From assembly GCA_019828595.1 (NCBI GenBank), contig JAHQRK010000001.1, positions 1,612,001 through 1,676,000 on the forward strand: DNA of 64,000 bases, given 5' to 3'. The stretch is from Aphanomyces cochlioides (Eukaryota > Oomycota > Saprolegniomycetes > Saprolegniales > Verrucalvaceae). The notes beneath the pieces are model-generated. The model made no database searches. It saw only the letters and a list, made by a program, of their open reading frames with translations, and was not told where the DNA came from. This document shows positions 40,061-51,500 of this stretch, one piece after another (position 1 is the first letter of the stretch; each line of letters starts with the position of its first letter). Made by a program: the position numbers and the translations under genes.

Positions 40061-40500
40061 GCACATCATTAAGACAGGAAAAGGCAAAACAAGGCTTGTT
40101 AATTGCAAGTACTGCAATCACCCACTAACCAACACCACATCGCGATGGGCATCTCACCTGAATCGATGTGATATGGCTCCCGACAATTGCAGCTTCGAGC
40201 CTAAACGTTAACGAGTAGCCATCGCGAGACTTGATCACGGAACCAACTCTCTCCTCGTGGAAAAGCAACTTGTATCGTCAGCAAGCGTGAGGAATGGCAA
40301 ACCCGACTGGGTCGACCATTTGCCCTACAATAAAAGCTGCATCTAGACAAAGCATTTGCTGACATTTTCTATTCTACTGGCGTGCCCTTTCGCTATGCTG
40401 ATAGCCCATCTTTAGCAAAGTTCATACAGCTTATTATTAATAGACCTGCATACAAGCCACCTTCAGGAGAAGTGACCTCACAGAAATTCTGAATCCTTTC
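40061..40500 (+). pseudogene. hAT-type transposase remnant (BED finger plus N-terminal region)
   Basis: Short plus-strand frames encode a BED-like finger (VNCKYCNHPLTNTTSRWASHLNRC) and, after disruptions, DKAFADIFYSTGVPFRYADS and FIQLIINRPAYKPPS, the usual start of hAT transposases. The remainder of the enzyme is missing. A similar decayed HLDRCD-type finger trace lies near 43205-43250. Confidence 0.55.
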
Positions 40501-40620
40501 AACGTCACCAGATGAAAAATAGATTTTGACAAGATCATATTATCTTTGGAAGAACATTGCCATGTCACCGTACATTGTATAGTCTTCGTACCTGTCATTT
40601 GTGCAACCCTGTGTACAACC

Positions 40621-41739
40621 CTAGTTTGATTGGCTTAAAATATACGTTATTGACTTGGAGACGTGATTCCAAAAGCTCAATGCCCAAGGTCGACCGTGGC
40701 CATTGTCCATATCGTCAAACCCCAAATGCGATTGTATCGGGTCTAGTGTAGGATGTATAAACAAATCAACAATACAAGACTCGTTACATTGACATCGTTC
40801 TCGACATGGATTACTATCCATTGCATAGGGGGACAGTATATGTATTGATAAGCTAAGATATGCCGACAAATACCGTTGCCGGTTTGCAACCCGTGTATAA
40901 TGACTTAGTTTGAATATACAGCAGGGTTGCAAAACGCTTCGAATGATGCAACTCTCACTGCAACCTTTGTTGCAAATCGAACATGGATCCCAAGGTCGAC
41001 CGTGGCCATTGTCCATATCGTCAAACCCCAAATGCGATTGTATCGGGTCTAGTGTAGGATGTATAAACAAATCAACAATACAAGACTCGTTACATTGACA
41101 TCGTTCTCGACATGGATTACTATCCATTGCATAGGGGGACAGTATATGTATTGATAAGCTAAGATATGCCGACAAATACCGTTGCCGGTTTGCAACCCGT
41201 GTATAATGACTTAGTTTGAATATACAGCAGGGTTGCAAAACGCTTCGAATGATGCAACTCTCACTGCAACCTTTGTTGCAAATCGAACATGGATCCCAAG
41301 GTCGACCGTGGCCATTGTCCATATCGTCAAACCCCAAATGCGATTGTATCGGGTCTAGTGTAGGATGTATAAACAAATCAACAATACAAGACTCGTTACA
41401 TTGACATCGTTCTCGACATGGATTACTATCCATTGCATAGGGGGACAGTATATGTATTGATAAGCTAAGATATGCCGACAAATACCGTTGCCGGTTTGCA
41501 ACCCGTGTATAATGACTTAGTTTGAATATACAGCAGGGTTGCAAAACGCTTCGAATGATGCAACTCTCACTGCAACCTTTGTTGCAAATCGAACATGGAT
41601 CCCAAGGTCGACCGTGGCCATTGTCCATATCGTCAAACCCCAAATGCGATTGTATCGGGTCTAGTGTAGGATGTATAAACAAATCAACAATACAAGACTC
41701 GTTACATTGACATCGTTCTCGACATGGATTACTATCCAT
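40621..41739 (-). CDS. Cysteine-rich tandem-repeat protein (hypothetical)
   Basis: An open frame of about 370 codons from the first in-frame ATG (41739); the frame extends further upstream without an ATG. It consists of almost identical 102-residue repeats, each with about nine Cys in three clusters (QPCCIFKL, NPCRERCQCNESC, DPCSICNKGCSESC). The 306 bp DNA period is divisible by three, so the frame survives repetition. No signal peptide or known family recognised. It could be a Cys-rich secreted-type protein whose exon was amplified, or a non-coding satellite with an incidental open frame. Confidence 0.35.
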   Translation of the reverse strand: MDSNPCRERCQCNESCIVDLFIHPTLDPIQSHLGFDDMDNGHGRPWDPCSICNKGCSESCIIRSVLQPCCIFKLSHYTRVANRQRYLSAYLSLSIHILSPYAMDSNPCRERCQCNESCIVDLFIHPTLDPIQSHLGFDDMDNGHGRPWDPCSICNKGCSESCIIRSVLQPCCIFKLSHYTRVANRQRYLSAYLSLSIHILSPYAMDSNPCRERCQCNESCIVDLFIHPTLDPIQSHLGFDDMDNGHGRPWDPCSICNKGCSESCIIRSVLQPCCIFKLSHYTRVANRQRYLSAYLSLSIHILSPYAMDSNPCRERCQCNESCIVDLFIHPTLDPIQSHLGFDDMDNGHGRPWALSFWNHVSKSITYILSQSN

Positions 41740-41906
41740 TGCATAGGGGGAAAATATATGTATTGATAAGCTAAGATATGCCGACAAATACCGTTGCCGG
41801 TTTGCAACCCGTGTATAATGACTTAGTTTGAATATACAGCAGGGTTGCAAAACGCTTCGAATGATGCAACTCTCACTGCAACCTTTGTTGCAAATCGAAC
41901 ATGGAT
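40683..41906. repeat. Tandem array, 4 x 306 bp
   Basis: Units start at 40683, 40989, 41295 and 41601. They are nearly identical; one variant (aaaatatatg for acagtatatg near 41752) was noticed. The uniformity points to recent expansion or homogenisation. Confidence 0.92.
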
Positions 41907-42092
41907 CTGCAGCAAATGTACCAGGGATTTTTGTGGATGGTACAGTGTAAAAAAAGAGAAACAGCCAATCAGAATTCTAGAAATTTGAGATTTACAACTT
42001 CGGTTGCAAATGGCTCATTGTAGTGTTTTATTGTGATTTCTTCCGGATCGGAAATTATCTTATGCGGATATTCCGCTTGAGCATCACAAACA
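41907..42092. other. Short intergenic stretch
   Basis: No feature recognised except a TATGCGGATATTCCGC inverted motif near 42060. Confidence 0.4.
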
Positions 42093-43117
42093 TTGACTGC
42101 ACTGGCAGCTTGGGGAAGAATGGAGGAGGACGACATGGAGGAGCACAAGATGGAGAGCCACGACGAACCGCTCTCAAATCTAATGGAGACCAGCTATACT
42201 GATGCTACACGCAACCACGCGTCAGCAGCCATGAAAAAGTTTGCTCTATTTCTCACACGCTACAACAATGGTGCCCTCAACCTTGAAACAATACATGGCG
42301 ACGACGTCACACAAGATATGTTTGGCAAATTTGCAGCATTTCTCGTGTCAGACCCCGATATTGGCTTTTCGACATCGACGACGTATCTCAGCAGCGTGAA
42401 GAGACAAATCGTCGAAAAGACACACACGATTCTTTGACGACAATGGCCATTGGTACAAAACCCTGCGATTGACTTTAAGGCGAACATATCTTGAGCAGAC
42501 ATCAGCGCGTGGTCTTCCCCTGCAAGACAAAGCGCCATTGATGACGCTTGAGGACCTTAGGGTTATTACAACCCGACTGTGGATGCGAAATGAAGCTCGG
42601 TCTATGAATGATAGAACACTGCTTGCTTTGCAATGGGCTCTTGTTGGTCGTAGTTCAGACGTGGGTGATGTTTGCTTCCAGCAACTGCAATGGGCTGGAA
42701 ACTATCTGATTGTACGAGTGAATCGCAAAAAAACTTGCCACCAGCACTCGGTTTCTGTTTTCTCCACTGCTTTGGAATGGTCTTATGATCCCTTACACTG
42801 CTTTGCGTGGTTGGATGATGTTGAGTCTCCTATATAGGTATTGGAGTGAAGAACTCAACGCTATTCCTCTCGATCCTGCTTGTCGTGCCCAACGCGATGC
42901 CAGAAGTATTGCTGCAATTGCAAAAAATCTACTCGGATCGATGGTTCCTCCCAGTCCAGGCGACAATCCATCGTTGGACTGGCAAGAGAGTGCCAAGGCT
43001 GCGGCAGTCGAAGCTCAACGTCTAGCTTTAGGTCGTGTCAATACTACCACCACGGCGCGGAAGCGAAAGAAAACTGGTTCTGCTCTTGGCATCTTGAGAG
43101 CTTGGAAACGTAATTGA
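42093..43117 (+). pseudogene. Crypton-like tyrosine recombinase remnant
   Basis: Frame 42093-42437 encodes a helical core-binding-like domain (YTDATRNHASAAMKKFALFL ... FLVSDPDIGFSTSTTYLSSVKRQI). After a frame break, 42469-42837 encodes LEDLRVITTRLWMRNE, ALQWALVGRSSDVGDVC (candidate catalytic Arg) and VRVNRKKTC (candidate Lys). This fits the N-terminal part of a YR recombinase as in Cryptons, which are known from oomycetes. A last frame (42785-43117) encodes a Lys/Arg-rich tail. The HxxR and Tyr nucleophile region was not found, so the copy is inactive. Confidence 0.55.
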
Positions 43118-43483
43118 TAATGTATAGTACGTATGAGTGAGTTCACGTGTCCATGCTCAGCCTTCTCACACACTCAACATACTTATGTGTGGCTGATGAC
43201 TTTGATCACTTGCGGTGTGACTTGCCATCTCGATAGATGTGACATTGCTCGCAAGCTCGTCAATTTTCCATGTGCCCTGCCAACAGATTCATGCAATTCT
43301 GAAGATTCGACGTATTAAACCATTGCACATAGAGAAACTCCAAATGATCCCACTCAGTTGTTCAATCTTTATCTTCCGATGTGCATCACTGCAAATTAGT
43401 ATAGAATTCCAATCGGAAGATACCGTCGGAAGATAAACAGTGAAGTGTAAACTCCCACAATACGTTGTGTGTCAATCCCTATA

Positions 43484-43643
43484 CTCGATCAATGATGACT
43501 CGGACACGCCGCCCTAAACTGTCTCTCAGTGGCGCGATATGATCTCCCAAATCCACATTGCAAAAATCTGGTCGCCCCATTGTGTACGGCTTTGACTCTG
43601 TCCATGGTGCCAGCTACGTTAAGGATGCCGTATTGTTCCCCCA
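43484..43643 (+). pseudogene. GH3 pseudogene, 5' part (interrupted by chromovirus)
   Basis: Plus-strand codons recall GH3 residues about 75-130: SINDDSDTPP, then SQWRDMISQI, then SGRPIVYGFDSVHGASYVKDAVLFP, with a stop and frameshifts. The sequence breaks at TSD CCCCA (43639-43643), and the following residues (QQINIGATFN) resume at 48305 beyond the retroelement. Confidence 0.8.
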
Positions 43644-43964
43644 TGTTCTGCGCGGCGCGGCAGAATGACCAATGAGTCTCGCATGAGTTTGACTCGTGGT
43701 CGTCCAGGGCTGTTGAATGCCGTTGAAGGCTGTTGAGCCGCCACGTCAGCCATTGTCGTGCGTTGAGCTCCATTGTCGTCGTTCTGACGCCATTGTCGTG
43801 CGGTTGAAAGATTTTGCATAAATGACGTGATCCTATTGGACAATATAGGAACAGATCAGAGAAAAGGACAGGAAAAAAGATCTGACATTGAATAAACCTC
43901 AGTTTGCAATTTGCTTCGGCCTCCGAAAGAGGTTCCTGTCCGGATAAAGACGGGAGACAAATCA
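43644..43964 (+). repeat. 5' LTR of chromovirus
   Basis: 321 bp, nearly identical to 47979-48299; a few differences noticed (for example gaatgacc versus gatcgacc, gtcca versus gtcga and the last bases aatca versus attca), implying a fairly recent insertion. Confidence 0.9.
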
Positions 43965-44199
43965 AAGAACTCTTTGTTCTGACTTCCCGTTGAGACACTT
44001 GACTGCGCGGGAGGTGAGCTCGACACAACTTGATTAATTCATGGCTAATTCCGAACTGACTACCCTACTGCCACGGAGCTGATCCGAGATTGGGACCACA
44101 CGTTGATTCCACAAATCTCTGTTCTTTGTGGATACTCGTGAGCTGTCTGGCATAGGATAGGCTAAAATAGTATGCACACTCGTGCTAATATTACCGCAG

Positions 44200-44545
44200 A
44201 ACACTGCCCCCAAGACACGAACGGGCTTCCTTGCTCGCGTTCTTCCTCTGGTCCTGGTTCACCGGGGCTTCTCTTCTTCGTCAGGCGTCCTTGGTCGCTG
44301 TTGTTTCTTTTTGACCGCCGCCAATATGCCACTCGAACACTGCCCCCAAGACTTGAACGGGGCTCTCCTGGCTCTCACGTTCTTGACATCATCTTGGACT
44401 TCCTTGGGCTCTCATGTTCTTCGCTGGGCATTCATTGCCTCTGGACCACTACCCCCAAGACATGAACGGGGCTCTCCTGGAACTCGCGTTCTTCACCTTG
44501 TCTTGGATTTCCTTGGGCTCTCATGTTCCTCTTCGGGCAATCTCA
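44200..44545 (+). repeat. Three imperfect tandem repeats in the chromovirus leader
   Basis: The phrase cactgcccccaagac plus gaacgggg, followed by ctctcctgg, recurs at about 44206, 44338 and 44452, with cttgggctctcatgttc also repeated. The units are about 115-130 bp and not obviously coding. The repeats occupy the place where gag would be expected. Confidence 0.7.
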
Positions 44546-44549
44546 AGGT

Positions 44550-46663
44550 CGACCGCCAAGTACAGTTCAAGTTGGTGACCCTCGAGACTCCCTGTGGCCC
44601 GCTGGCATTGCGTGGCCTGAAGGCTTGGGTCGACAATACCACCGACGCCGCTGAGCTGCTGATCAGCCGAGCTGTCATGGAGTGACTTGGTTTCTCTGAA
44701 GAATACTTCCTGAGCCATGCCTATGCCAAGCAAGAAGTCAGGGATGTCAGCGACGTCGACAAACCGTCTGACTTTGCCCGAACCAACAGACTGACCCAAG
44801 CGGCTGTTCCGGACGAGTGTGGTGACGACGGACTGAGCTGTGCCACGCCCGACATCCAAGTTCCACCGCCTGAACTTAGCAACGCTGAGCGCGGCCGCCG
44901 ACAATCTGTCGTGGAAGCGGTGCTAGAAGACAAGCTCCAAGAATCCGAGCGACGAGGACTATCGTTTGGTTTCCTGGAACGACTCCGCAAGATTTTGACG
45001 ACACATGTCGATGTGTTCCGTCTGGAGATTGGCCACGACAAGCCGATTGCTGTGGAGCCCTTGAGAGTGCGAATCAAGCCTGGTGCTGTCCCAGTCAAGT
45101 GTGGATTGCGCCGCTATCCCCCAGCACATGTCGATTTTTTGAAGAAACATGTGCGAGAGCTTGAAGCAGCTGGCTTAGTCTACCGCAACAACCGTGCAAC
45201 GTGGGCCTCAGCTCCAAGAATCGTTCCCAAGAAAGACCCCAACGACTTGCGCATGACGATTGACAGCCGTCCCATCAACGCGTGCACCGAGCCGATGCCC
45301 TGGCCGATGCCAAACCTCGACGCAGCGTTCACCGTGCTTGTTGGTTCGCGCGTGTACTTTACCCTCGACTGGTTCAAAGGCTACTGGCAGCTGGCGCTCC
45401 ATGAAGACTCGCAAATTTACTACTCCTTCATGACACCATTTGGAGTGTACACGCCGACAAGAGTGCTCATGGGCCAGACCGATGCTGTGGCTTTTTGCCA
45501 ATCAGCCGTGGACTTTATGTTTGCCGACCTCCTGTTCAAGGGCCTGCTAGCCTTGGCTCGACGACATGCTGGGTTACACTGAAACAACCGACGATCTTTT
45601 CGACCTCCTGGAGCAAGTTCTGACCATCTGCTCCAAGTTCGGTCTCAAGCTCAATCCCCGCAAGTGTGATTTCTTCATGAAGAAAGCCGAATGGTGCGGC
45701 AAAATCATCTCTGCTGCTGGCGTCGAGCATTCGCCTTCAAGAATCCAAGGCCTGTGTGCACTGGCGCCACCCATCACGGCGGCGGACCTACAGCAGTTTG
45801 TGTGCGCTACCAACTGGATGCGGTCGAGCATCCCATGCTACACTGAGCTCGTGGCACCCCTGCGCCAACTGCTTGACAAGGCGACGAAGGAAATTGGAAG
45901 TGCCAAGAAGAACAGGCTGGTCCGCGTTCAGCTATCGACGGTTGGCTGGGATGAGTCCCACATGGCCTGCTTCAACCGCCTCAAGGACGCTCTCGTAGCC
46001 ATGGTTTCATTGGCCCATCCTCGAGCCGACATGATGGTCTGCCTTTACACCGACGCGAGTGAAGGATTCTGGGGCGCCATCGCGACACAAGTCCCCTACG
46101 ACGACCTGTCACTGCCGCTAGAAGACCAGCGACACCAGCCGCTGGCGTTCCTCAGCGGTGCCTTTACTGGAGCAAGCGAGCGCTGGCCAATTGTCGAGAA
46201 GGAAGCCTTTGCCGTGGTCGAGAGCTGCAAACGGCTGGACTACATTCTTATCCGACCGTCTGGCTTTCGCCTCTTCACCGACCACAAGAATCTCCAGTAC
46301 ATTTTCAATCCTGCTGGCCAGTCCCCAAACATGGCAAGATACCAAGCCCACAAGTTGGAACGCTGGGCTCTGGTGCTATCGTCCTTTCCCTACACAATCG
46401 AATGCCTGCCGGGAGAAGACAACGTCTGGGGCGACCTGCTCCGCAGATGGGGTGCTTCGACTCATGCACCTGCCCCCACAGCAGCCGTCCGTCACCTGCT
46501 GGCTGTGGTGTCGCCACTGCAACAAGCCGACTTCGACTGGCCAACACCGGCGACGATTGTCAAGACTCAACATTCAGCTATCGAAGGGGGAGAGAACCCG
46601 CCACCTGACGTGACGTGGAATGAAGCCAAGAACCTCTACCTCGACAAGGAAGACCGCATATGA
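44550..46663 (+). pseudogene. pol: Chromovirus protease remnant, RT and RNase H
   Basis: 44550-44910 encodes a protease-like end (LRGLKAWVDNTTDAAELLIS) with a TGA at 44683-44685. 44911-45582 carries RT fingers and palm (WASAPRIVPKKDPNDLRMTIDSRPIN, FTLDWFKGYWQLAL, TPTRVLMGQTDA). One extra base near 45552 shifts the frame immediately before the catalytic WLDDMLGY. 45566-46663 continues with the thumb and a gypsy RNase H with LYTDASEGFWGA, EKEAFAV and FTDHKNLQ, apparently intact residues. The lesions make the copy defective. Confidence 0.85.
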
Positions 46664-47971
46664 TCCCACCAACTGCCACAGACCTACAGCAGCGCATCTG
46701 CATCATTGGCCATCAAGGAGCGGCCGGCCACCGACGCATTGACGCCACGACAAAGGCTGTCAGCGACATCTTTGCCTGGCCTACCCTTGACACCGATGTC
46801 AAGTCCTTCGTCCAAGCATGCATCCACTGCCTCAGTGTTGACGGCTCCATCGTCCCTCGTCCCCTTGGATCCGCGCTCCATGCCGAGAAGTCACAAGAAC
46901 TGATTCACTTCGACTGGCTCTCCATGCCAACTGCGTCCAACGGCTGGCAGATGATCCTTGTCATCAAGGACGACATGAGCGGCTTTGTTCGACTGTGGCC
47001 AAGCGAGACAAGCGACGCCACTGCGACTGCCAACGGCCTTCTCGACTGGTTTACGACTTTCGGGTATGTCAATACCTGGGTCTCCGACAGCGGCTCTCAT
47101 TTCAAGAACCAAGTCATCGACAAGCTTCGCAAGGCAGCTGGCGCCCATCACCACTTCACCACCGCCTACTGTCCATGGGCTAATGGTACAAATGATTCTC
47201 CGCGCTGTGAAGACACTCACGAGCGAGTTAAAGTTGCGAGCTACGGACTGGTACATGGTCTTGTCCCTCGTCCAAGGAGCGCTCAATCACATGCCAAGCG
47301 ACCGTCTCAGCGGTGTGGCACCAGTGACCGCTTTCACTGGACTCCCTGCCACGACACCGCTCTCTGCCTTCGTCAACCCCATCACCAAGGAAGTCACCGA
47401 CATTGACTGGCTTGATGAAACACGACTGAAGCACATGGCGGAGCTACAAAAGTCAATGGACCAACTACATCGTGATCTCGCCTCAACAAGCGCCAAGAAA
47501 AGACGGCAAGCTCGGGAGCGACAAGCGAAGAAGAAGTCCGTCCAGCTCCAGATGTTCTCAGTGGGCGACTTTGTGCTAGTTGGCCAAGTCACACGACAAG
47601 GAAACAAGTTGACTCTCCGATGGCGCGGTCCTTACAAGATAGTTCGTGTGGTGACCGACTACGTCATGGAGACGCAACAACTGGTGCCTCCATACGACTT
47701 ATCCCTCCACCATGCGTGTCGACTCAAGATGTATTGCGAAGGCGGCCGGGATGTCACGGAAGACCTCGAAAATCATATTGCCTTTGGAGAAGAAGGGTTC
47801 CATGTGGCCAAGCTCGGAAGCGTGCGATATGAAAACGCTTCGTGGGAGCCTGTCGAAAGCCTCTACGAAGACATCCCAGTGATGTTCCGCCGCTGGGTGA
47901 ACCAAAGCGAAGATGAAGAAGTGAAGAACATGGCCGAGGCTCTTGAGAAGAACCTCGTACATGCCCTCTAG
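46660..47971 (+). pseudogene. int: Chromovirus integrase with chromodomain-like C-terminus
   Basis: 46660-47190: HHCC zinc domain (HQGAAGHRR ... CIHCLS) and catalytic core with HFDWLS and VSDSGSHF. At AYCPWANGT (about 47185) a small deletion removes the expected catalytic Glu and shifts the frame. The rest (47190-47971) reads MILRAVKTL ... VGDFVLVGQ ... LRWRGPYKIVRVV. It ends with RYENASWEPVESLYEDIPVMF, which resembles a chromodomain and classes the element as a chromovirus. Inactive because of the missing Glu. Confidence 0.85.
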
Positions 47972-47978
47972 GGGGAAG

Positions 47979-48299
47979 TGTTCTGCGCGGCGCGGCAGAT
48001 CGACCAATGAGTCTCGCATGAGTTTGACTCGTGGTCGTCGAGGGCTGTTGAATGCCGTTGAAGGCTGTTGAGCCGCCACGTCAGCCATTGTCGTGCGTTG
48101 AGCTCCATTGTCGTCGTTCTGACGCCATTGTCGTGCGGTTGAAAGATTTTGCATAAATGACGTGATCCTATTGGACAATATAGGAACAGATCAGAGAAAA
48201 GGACAGGAAAAAAGATCTGACATTGAATAAACCTCAGTTTGCAATTTGCTTCGGCCTCCGAAAGAGGTTCCTGTCCGGATAAAGACGGGAGACAATTCA
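47979..48299 (+). repeat. 3' LTR of chromovirus
   Basis: Directly follows the polypurine tract at 47970-47978. Target duplication CCCCA begins at 48300. Confidence 0.9.
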
Positions 48300-48304
48300 C
48301 CCCA

Positions 48305-48360
48305 GCAAATCAACATTGGTGCAACCTTCAACCAAGGTATCTATCTGCTCCCAAGAGAGA
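48305..48360 (+). pseudogene. GH3 pseudogene, continuation after chromovirus
   Basis: Codons QQINIGATFN directly continue the GH3 sequence interrupted at 43643. Homology is lost after about 48340 (NQGIYLLPRE...), so only a fragment of the gene was present at insertion. 48360-48540 holds nothing recognised. Confidence 0.75.
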
Positions 48361-48542
48361 GAGAGCTTCCCACCAAGGTGAATTCGTGCATAATGTTATC
48401 GGCGTTGGTGAGGGAGGAGGCAAGAAGAGTCGGCGGTGCCAGCATATTTTTCACAGACAAATATATGGCTGCTTATATAACTTTTCATTCCGCTGACATG
48501 TGACCCTATCTATCGGGTATGGATGGTACGGATTCTCTCCGT

Positions 48543-51500
48543 TTAGTTCAAGATGACCTGTTGGATCTTGTAGTCGACATTAGTCGTTGCCAAGCAAGAC
48601 CACAAATGTGGCGCCTCGCCAGTGGCAGACCCAATGTCCAAACAGTAGCCAGTCCATGAGGCATGCTGCAATTGTTTGGTGTTGGCATTGTACTTCCACT
48701 TTTGGTTGCTGTTGGTGGTGCTGCAGTCATAGAGGTGGACACCGCCGTCGTTCTTGCCTTCCCAAGCATCGAGACACTTGTTGGTGCCGACAGAGCGGAT
48801 AAGTTGCGTGGTTGAGTCGAATCGCCATTGTTGGTTCAACGAGTTCTTGGCTGTTTGGAACTGGATCGCCGAGGAATCGACATTGGTGAGCACAAGGCTG
48901 AACGACGACATCACGATGGTGTTATCGACCGCAGCCTTCAGTGAGAACAATTGATTGTTGATATCAGGATTCGAGGAAGCCAAGCACGACCACAAGTTTG
49001 GTGCCTCTCCGGTTGATGAGCCCATGTCCAAGCAGAAACCATTATGCGCCGAATGCTTGAGCTGTTTGGTCGAAGAGTCGTATTTCCACTGTTGATTTGC
49101 GATGGTTGAGTCGCAAGCGTACGTGTGCACAGCACCTCCGTCGGCAGGCTGATATGCATCCAAGCACAAGCCAGTTCCGCGGTTCTTGACTTGCTTCAAT
49201 GCAGGGTTGTAGTACCAGTCTTGAAGAGTATCACCAGACGCTTTCGTCACAAAGGCAATCACGTCGTTGGCAGTATTGGAGAGAGCCAAACCATAGCCAT
49301 TGGACACAATATTGTACATTGTAGATGCTGGAGATGGGGCGGTAGTCGTAGGTGGAATAGTTGTGGGAGAACGAGTTGGAGCTGTAGTAGTTGTCGGGGG
49401 TGGGGTTGTTGGAGCGGAGGTTGGAGAGGAAGTAGGACGGGCAGTAGTAGTTGGTGCAGCAGTAGTGGTTAGCGTTGTCGACTTGGTAGCGACGAAAGAG
49501 ATCTGTTGGTTCTTGAACTCAGGATGGGAAGTGGCCAAGCATTCCCACATGTTTGGAGCGGTATTGATGTCACCACCATTGTCGAAGCAGAGGCCAGCGT
49601 GGGTGGCGTGGCGAAGTTGTTTGGTAGTGGCGTCGTAATTCCAGAGCTGGTTGGCGTTGGTCGAGTCACAAGCATATGTATGGACTGCGCCACCATTTAC
49701 TGGTTCATAGGCGTCCAGGCACAAACCAGATCCTCGGTTCTTCAGTTGCTTTAACGATGGCGTGTAGGACCATTCTTGACGAGTGTTGCCAGATAGAGGG
49801 GACACTAGAGCAAGAGCATCGTCAGCGGTGTTCGACAACTGCACACCAAAGCTATCCATGTACAAGTTGTAGTAACCAGCTGTAGGGGGAGTCCATGTGA
49901 AGGCCTTGCACAAGTCTCCAATTGTGCTCTTTTGGCAATCCGTGCTGGCCTTGAAAGACACAAGGTACGAGCCAGCATCGGCACTCTTGTAAAGACCAGC
50001 GCCAATTTCATTCACGTAACGTCCGAAGTCGTCTGAGTTGAGCTTGAAGCTGACAACCGTCGATTTTCCAGGAGCCAAATCCACCTTGGTGAAAGCCTTC
50101 AGCAAACGCGTTTCAGGTCCGTTGGGAGCCTTGACAAACAAGAGAACAGATTCCTTTCCCGCGACGCTGCCAGTGTTATTGACAGTCACCGAAACAGTTA
50201 GTTGGTTGTTCGTTGGCGTGAGGTCAGTCGCACTGAGTTGCATGTTGGAGTAGGTAAAAGTTGTGTAACTGAGACCATGGCCGAATTGCCACTCAGCCGG
50301 ACAGCTCGATTCAACACCGTTCACGACGCAGTTCTCGCCATGACGCCCGTAGTAGGCAGTAGCCATGTTGATTTGGTCGTTCGTCTTGGGGTACGTGGTC
50401 GACATCTTTCCGCTTGGGTTGATCTTGCCAAAGAGCAAATCAGCAATGGCTTCACCACCCAATTCGCAAGGTAAACCAGCAAACACGACAGCAGAGGCAA
50501 GTTCAGCAATGCCATTCAACAAGCGGGGACGACCTTCGACCAAAACTAAGATGATTTTCGTTCCCGTCGTGGCAAGTTCCTTGACGTAGTCCGTCATTCC
50601 AGTTGGCAACTCCCATGGATCAACATTGCCGTTCAGCTCAGCGTACGTTCGTTCACCAATTGCCACAATCGTGTAATCGGCTGCCTTAGCATATTGTTTG
50701 GCCTTCATGATGTCTGGCACATTCCCCTCAACGTCAACACCTTCGAGGTACGTGACGCGGGAAGAATCGTTGATGTAGGCAGCGGTGGCACCTCTGATGG
50801 TGCGACCATACTTGGGAAAGATAGCTGTATCAGAGCGACCTTGCCAGCGAAGAGACCATCCACCGCACAAATATCCAAGGCTGTCGATAGAGGAACCAGT
50901 CAAGAAAAACTTTTTCGAAGCAGGGTTGAGAGGCAAAATGTTGTTGGTGTTTTTTACCAACACAAGCGACTCACGCGCAGCAGCCAAGGCGGCTTGTTGG
51001 CTCGCCTTATCACCAACTTGATCTGCCACATCGGCACCAGGAACTGGGGTTTTGTACAGATCCAACTTCAGTTTGAGTTTGATCACGCGTTTCGCCGATG
51101 TTTTGATGCGGTCAAGGGACACTCGACCGGCGTAGTAGTGATCCTTCAAGTAATCAATGAAGCTGGTATCTTCAGGCACCATGCACATATCGTAAGATGC
51201 GTCTGTCATAGACTTCAAAACCGCATCCGAGTCACTCGAGGCATAGTGGTAAGGTTCATTTTGCAGATAAATTTCACCCCAGTCAGACACCATCATGCCG
51301 TCAAACTTGAGGTCCTTGCGAAGCAAATCTACTCCAAGATGGTGGTTGGCAGACATGGGGATCCCGTTCACTGCAACATACGAGCCCATTCCCGTCATGA
51401 TTCCAGCGTCGATTGCAGCCTTGAACGAAGGCATGAAGATGTTTTGGATTTCATGTCTCGACAAAGTCACTGGGTCGCGGTCCTTGCCTGTTTCAGTGGC

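Larger units (their letters stand above)
43644..48299 (+). mobile_element. Ty3/gypsy chromovirus inserted in a GH3 pseudogene
   Basis: 4656 bp flanked by CCCCA at 43639-43643 and 48300-48304. LTRs of 321 bp (43644-43964, 47979-48299) begin TGTTCTGCG and end in TCA. A polypurine tract (AGGGGGAAG) directly precedes the 3' LTR. The interior encodes protease remnant, RT, RNase H, integrase and a chromodomain-like end on plus. Gag is missing, so the element is shortened. No tRNA-type TGG primer site follows the 5' LTR. Confidence 0.9.

Noticed and set aside
40683..41906. 306 bp repeats as a CRISPR array or centromeric satellite
   Set aside because: No short repeat-spacer pattern and a eukaryotic context exclude CRISPR; four units are too few to argue for a centromere.
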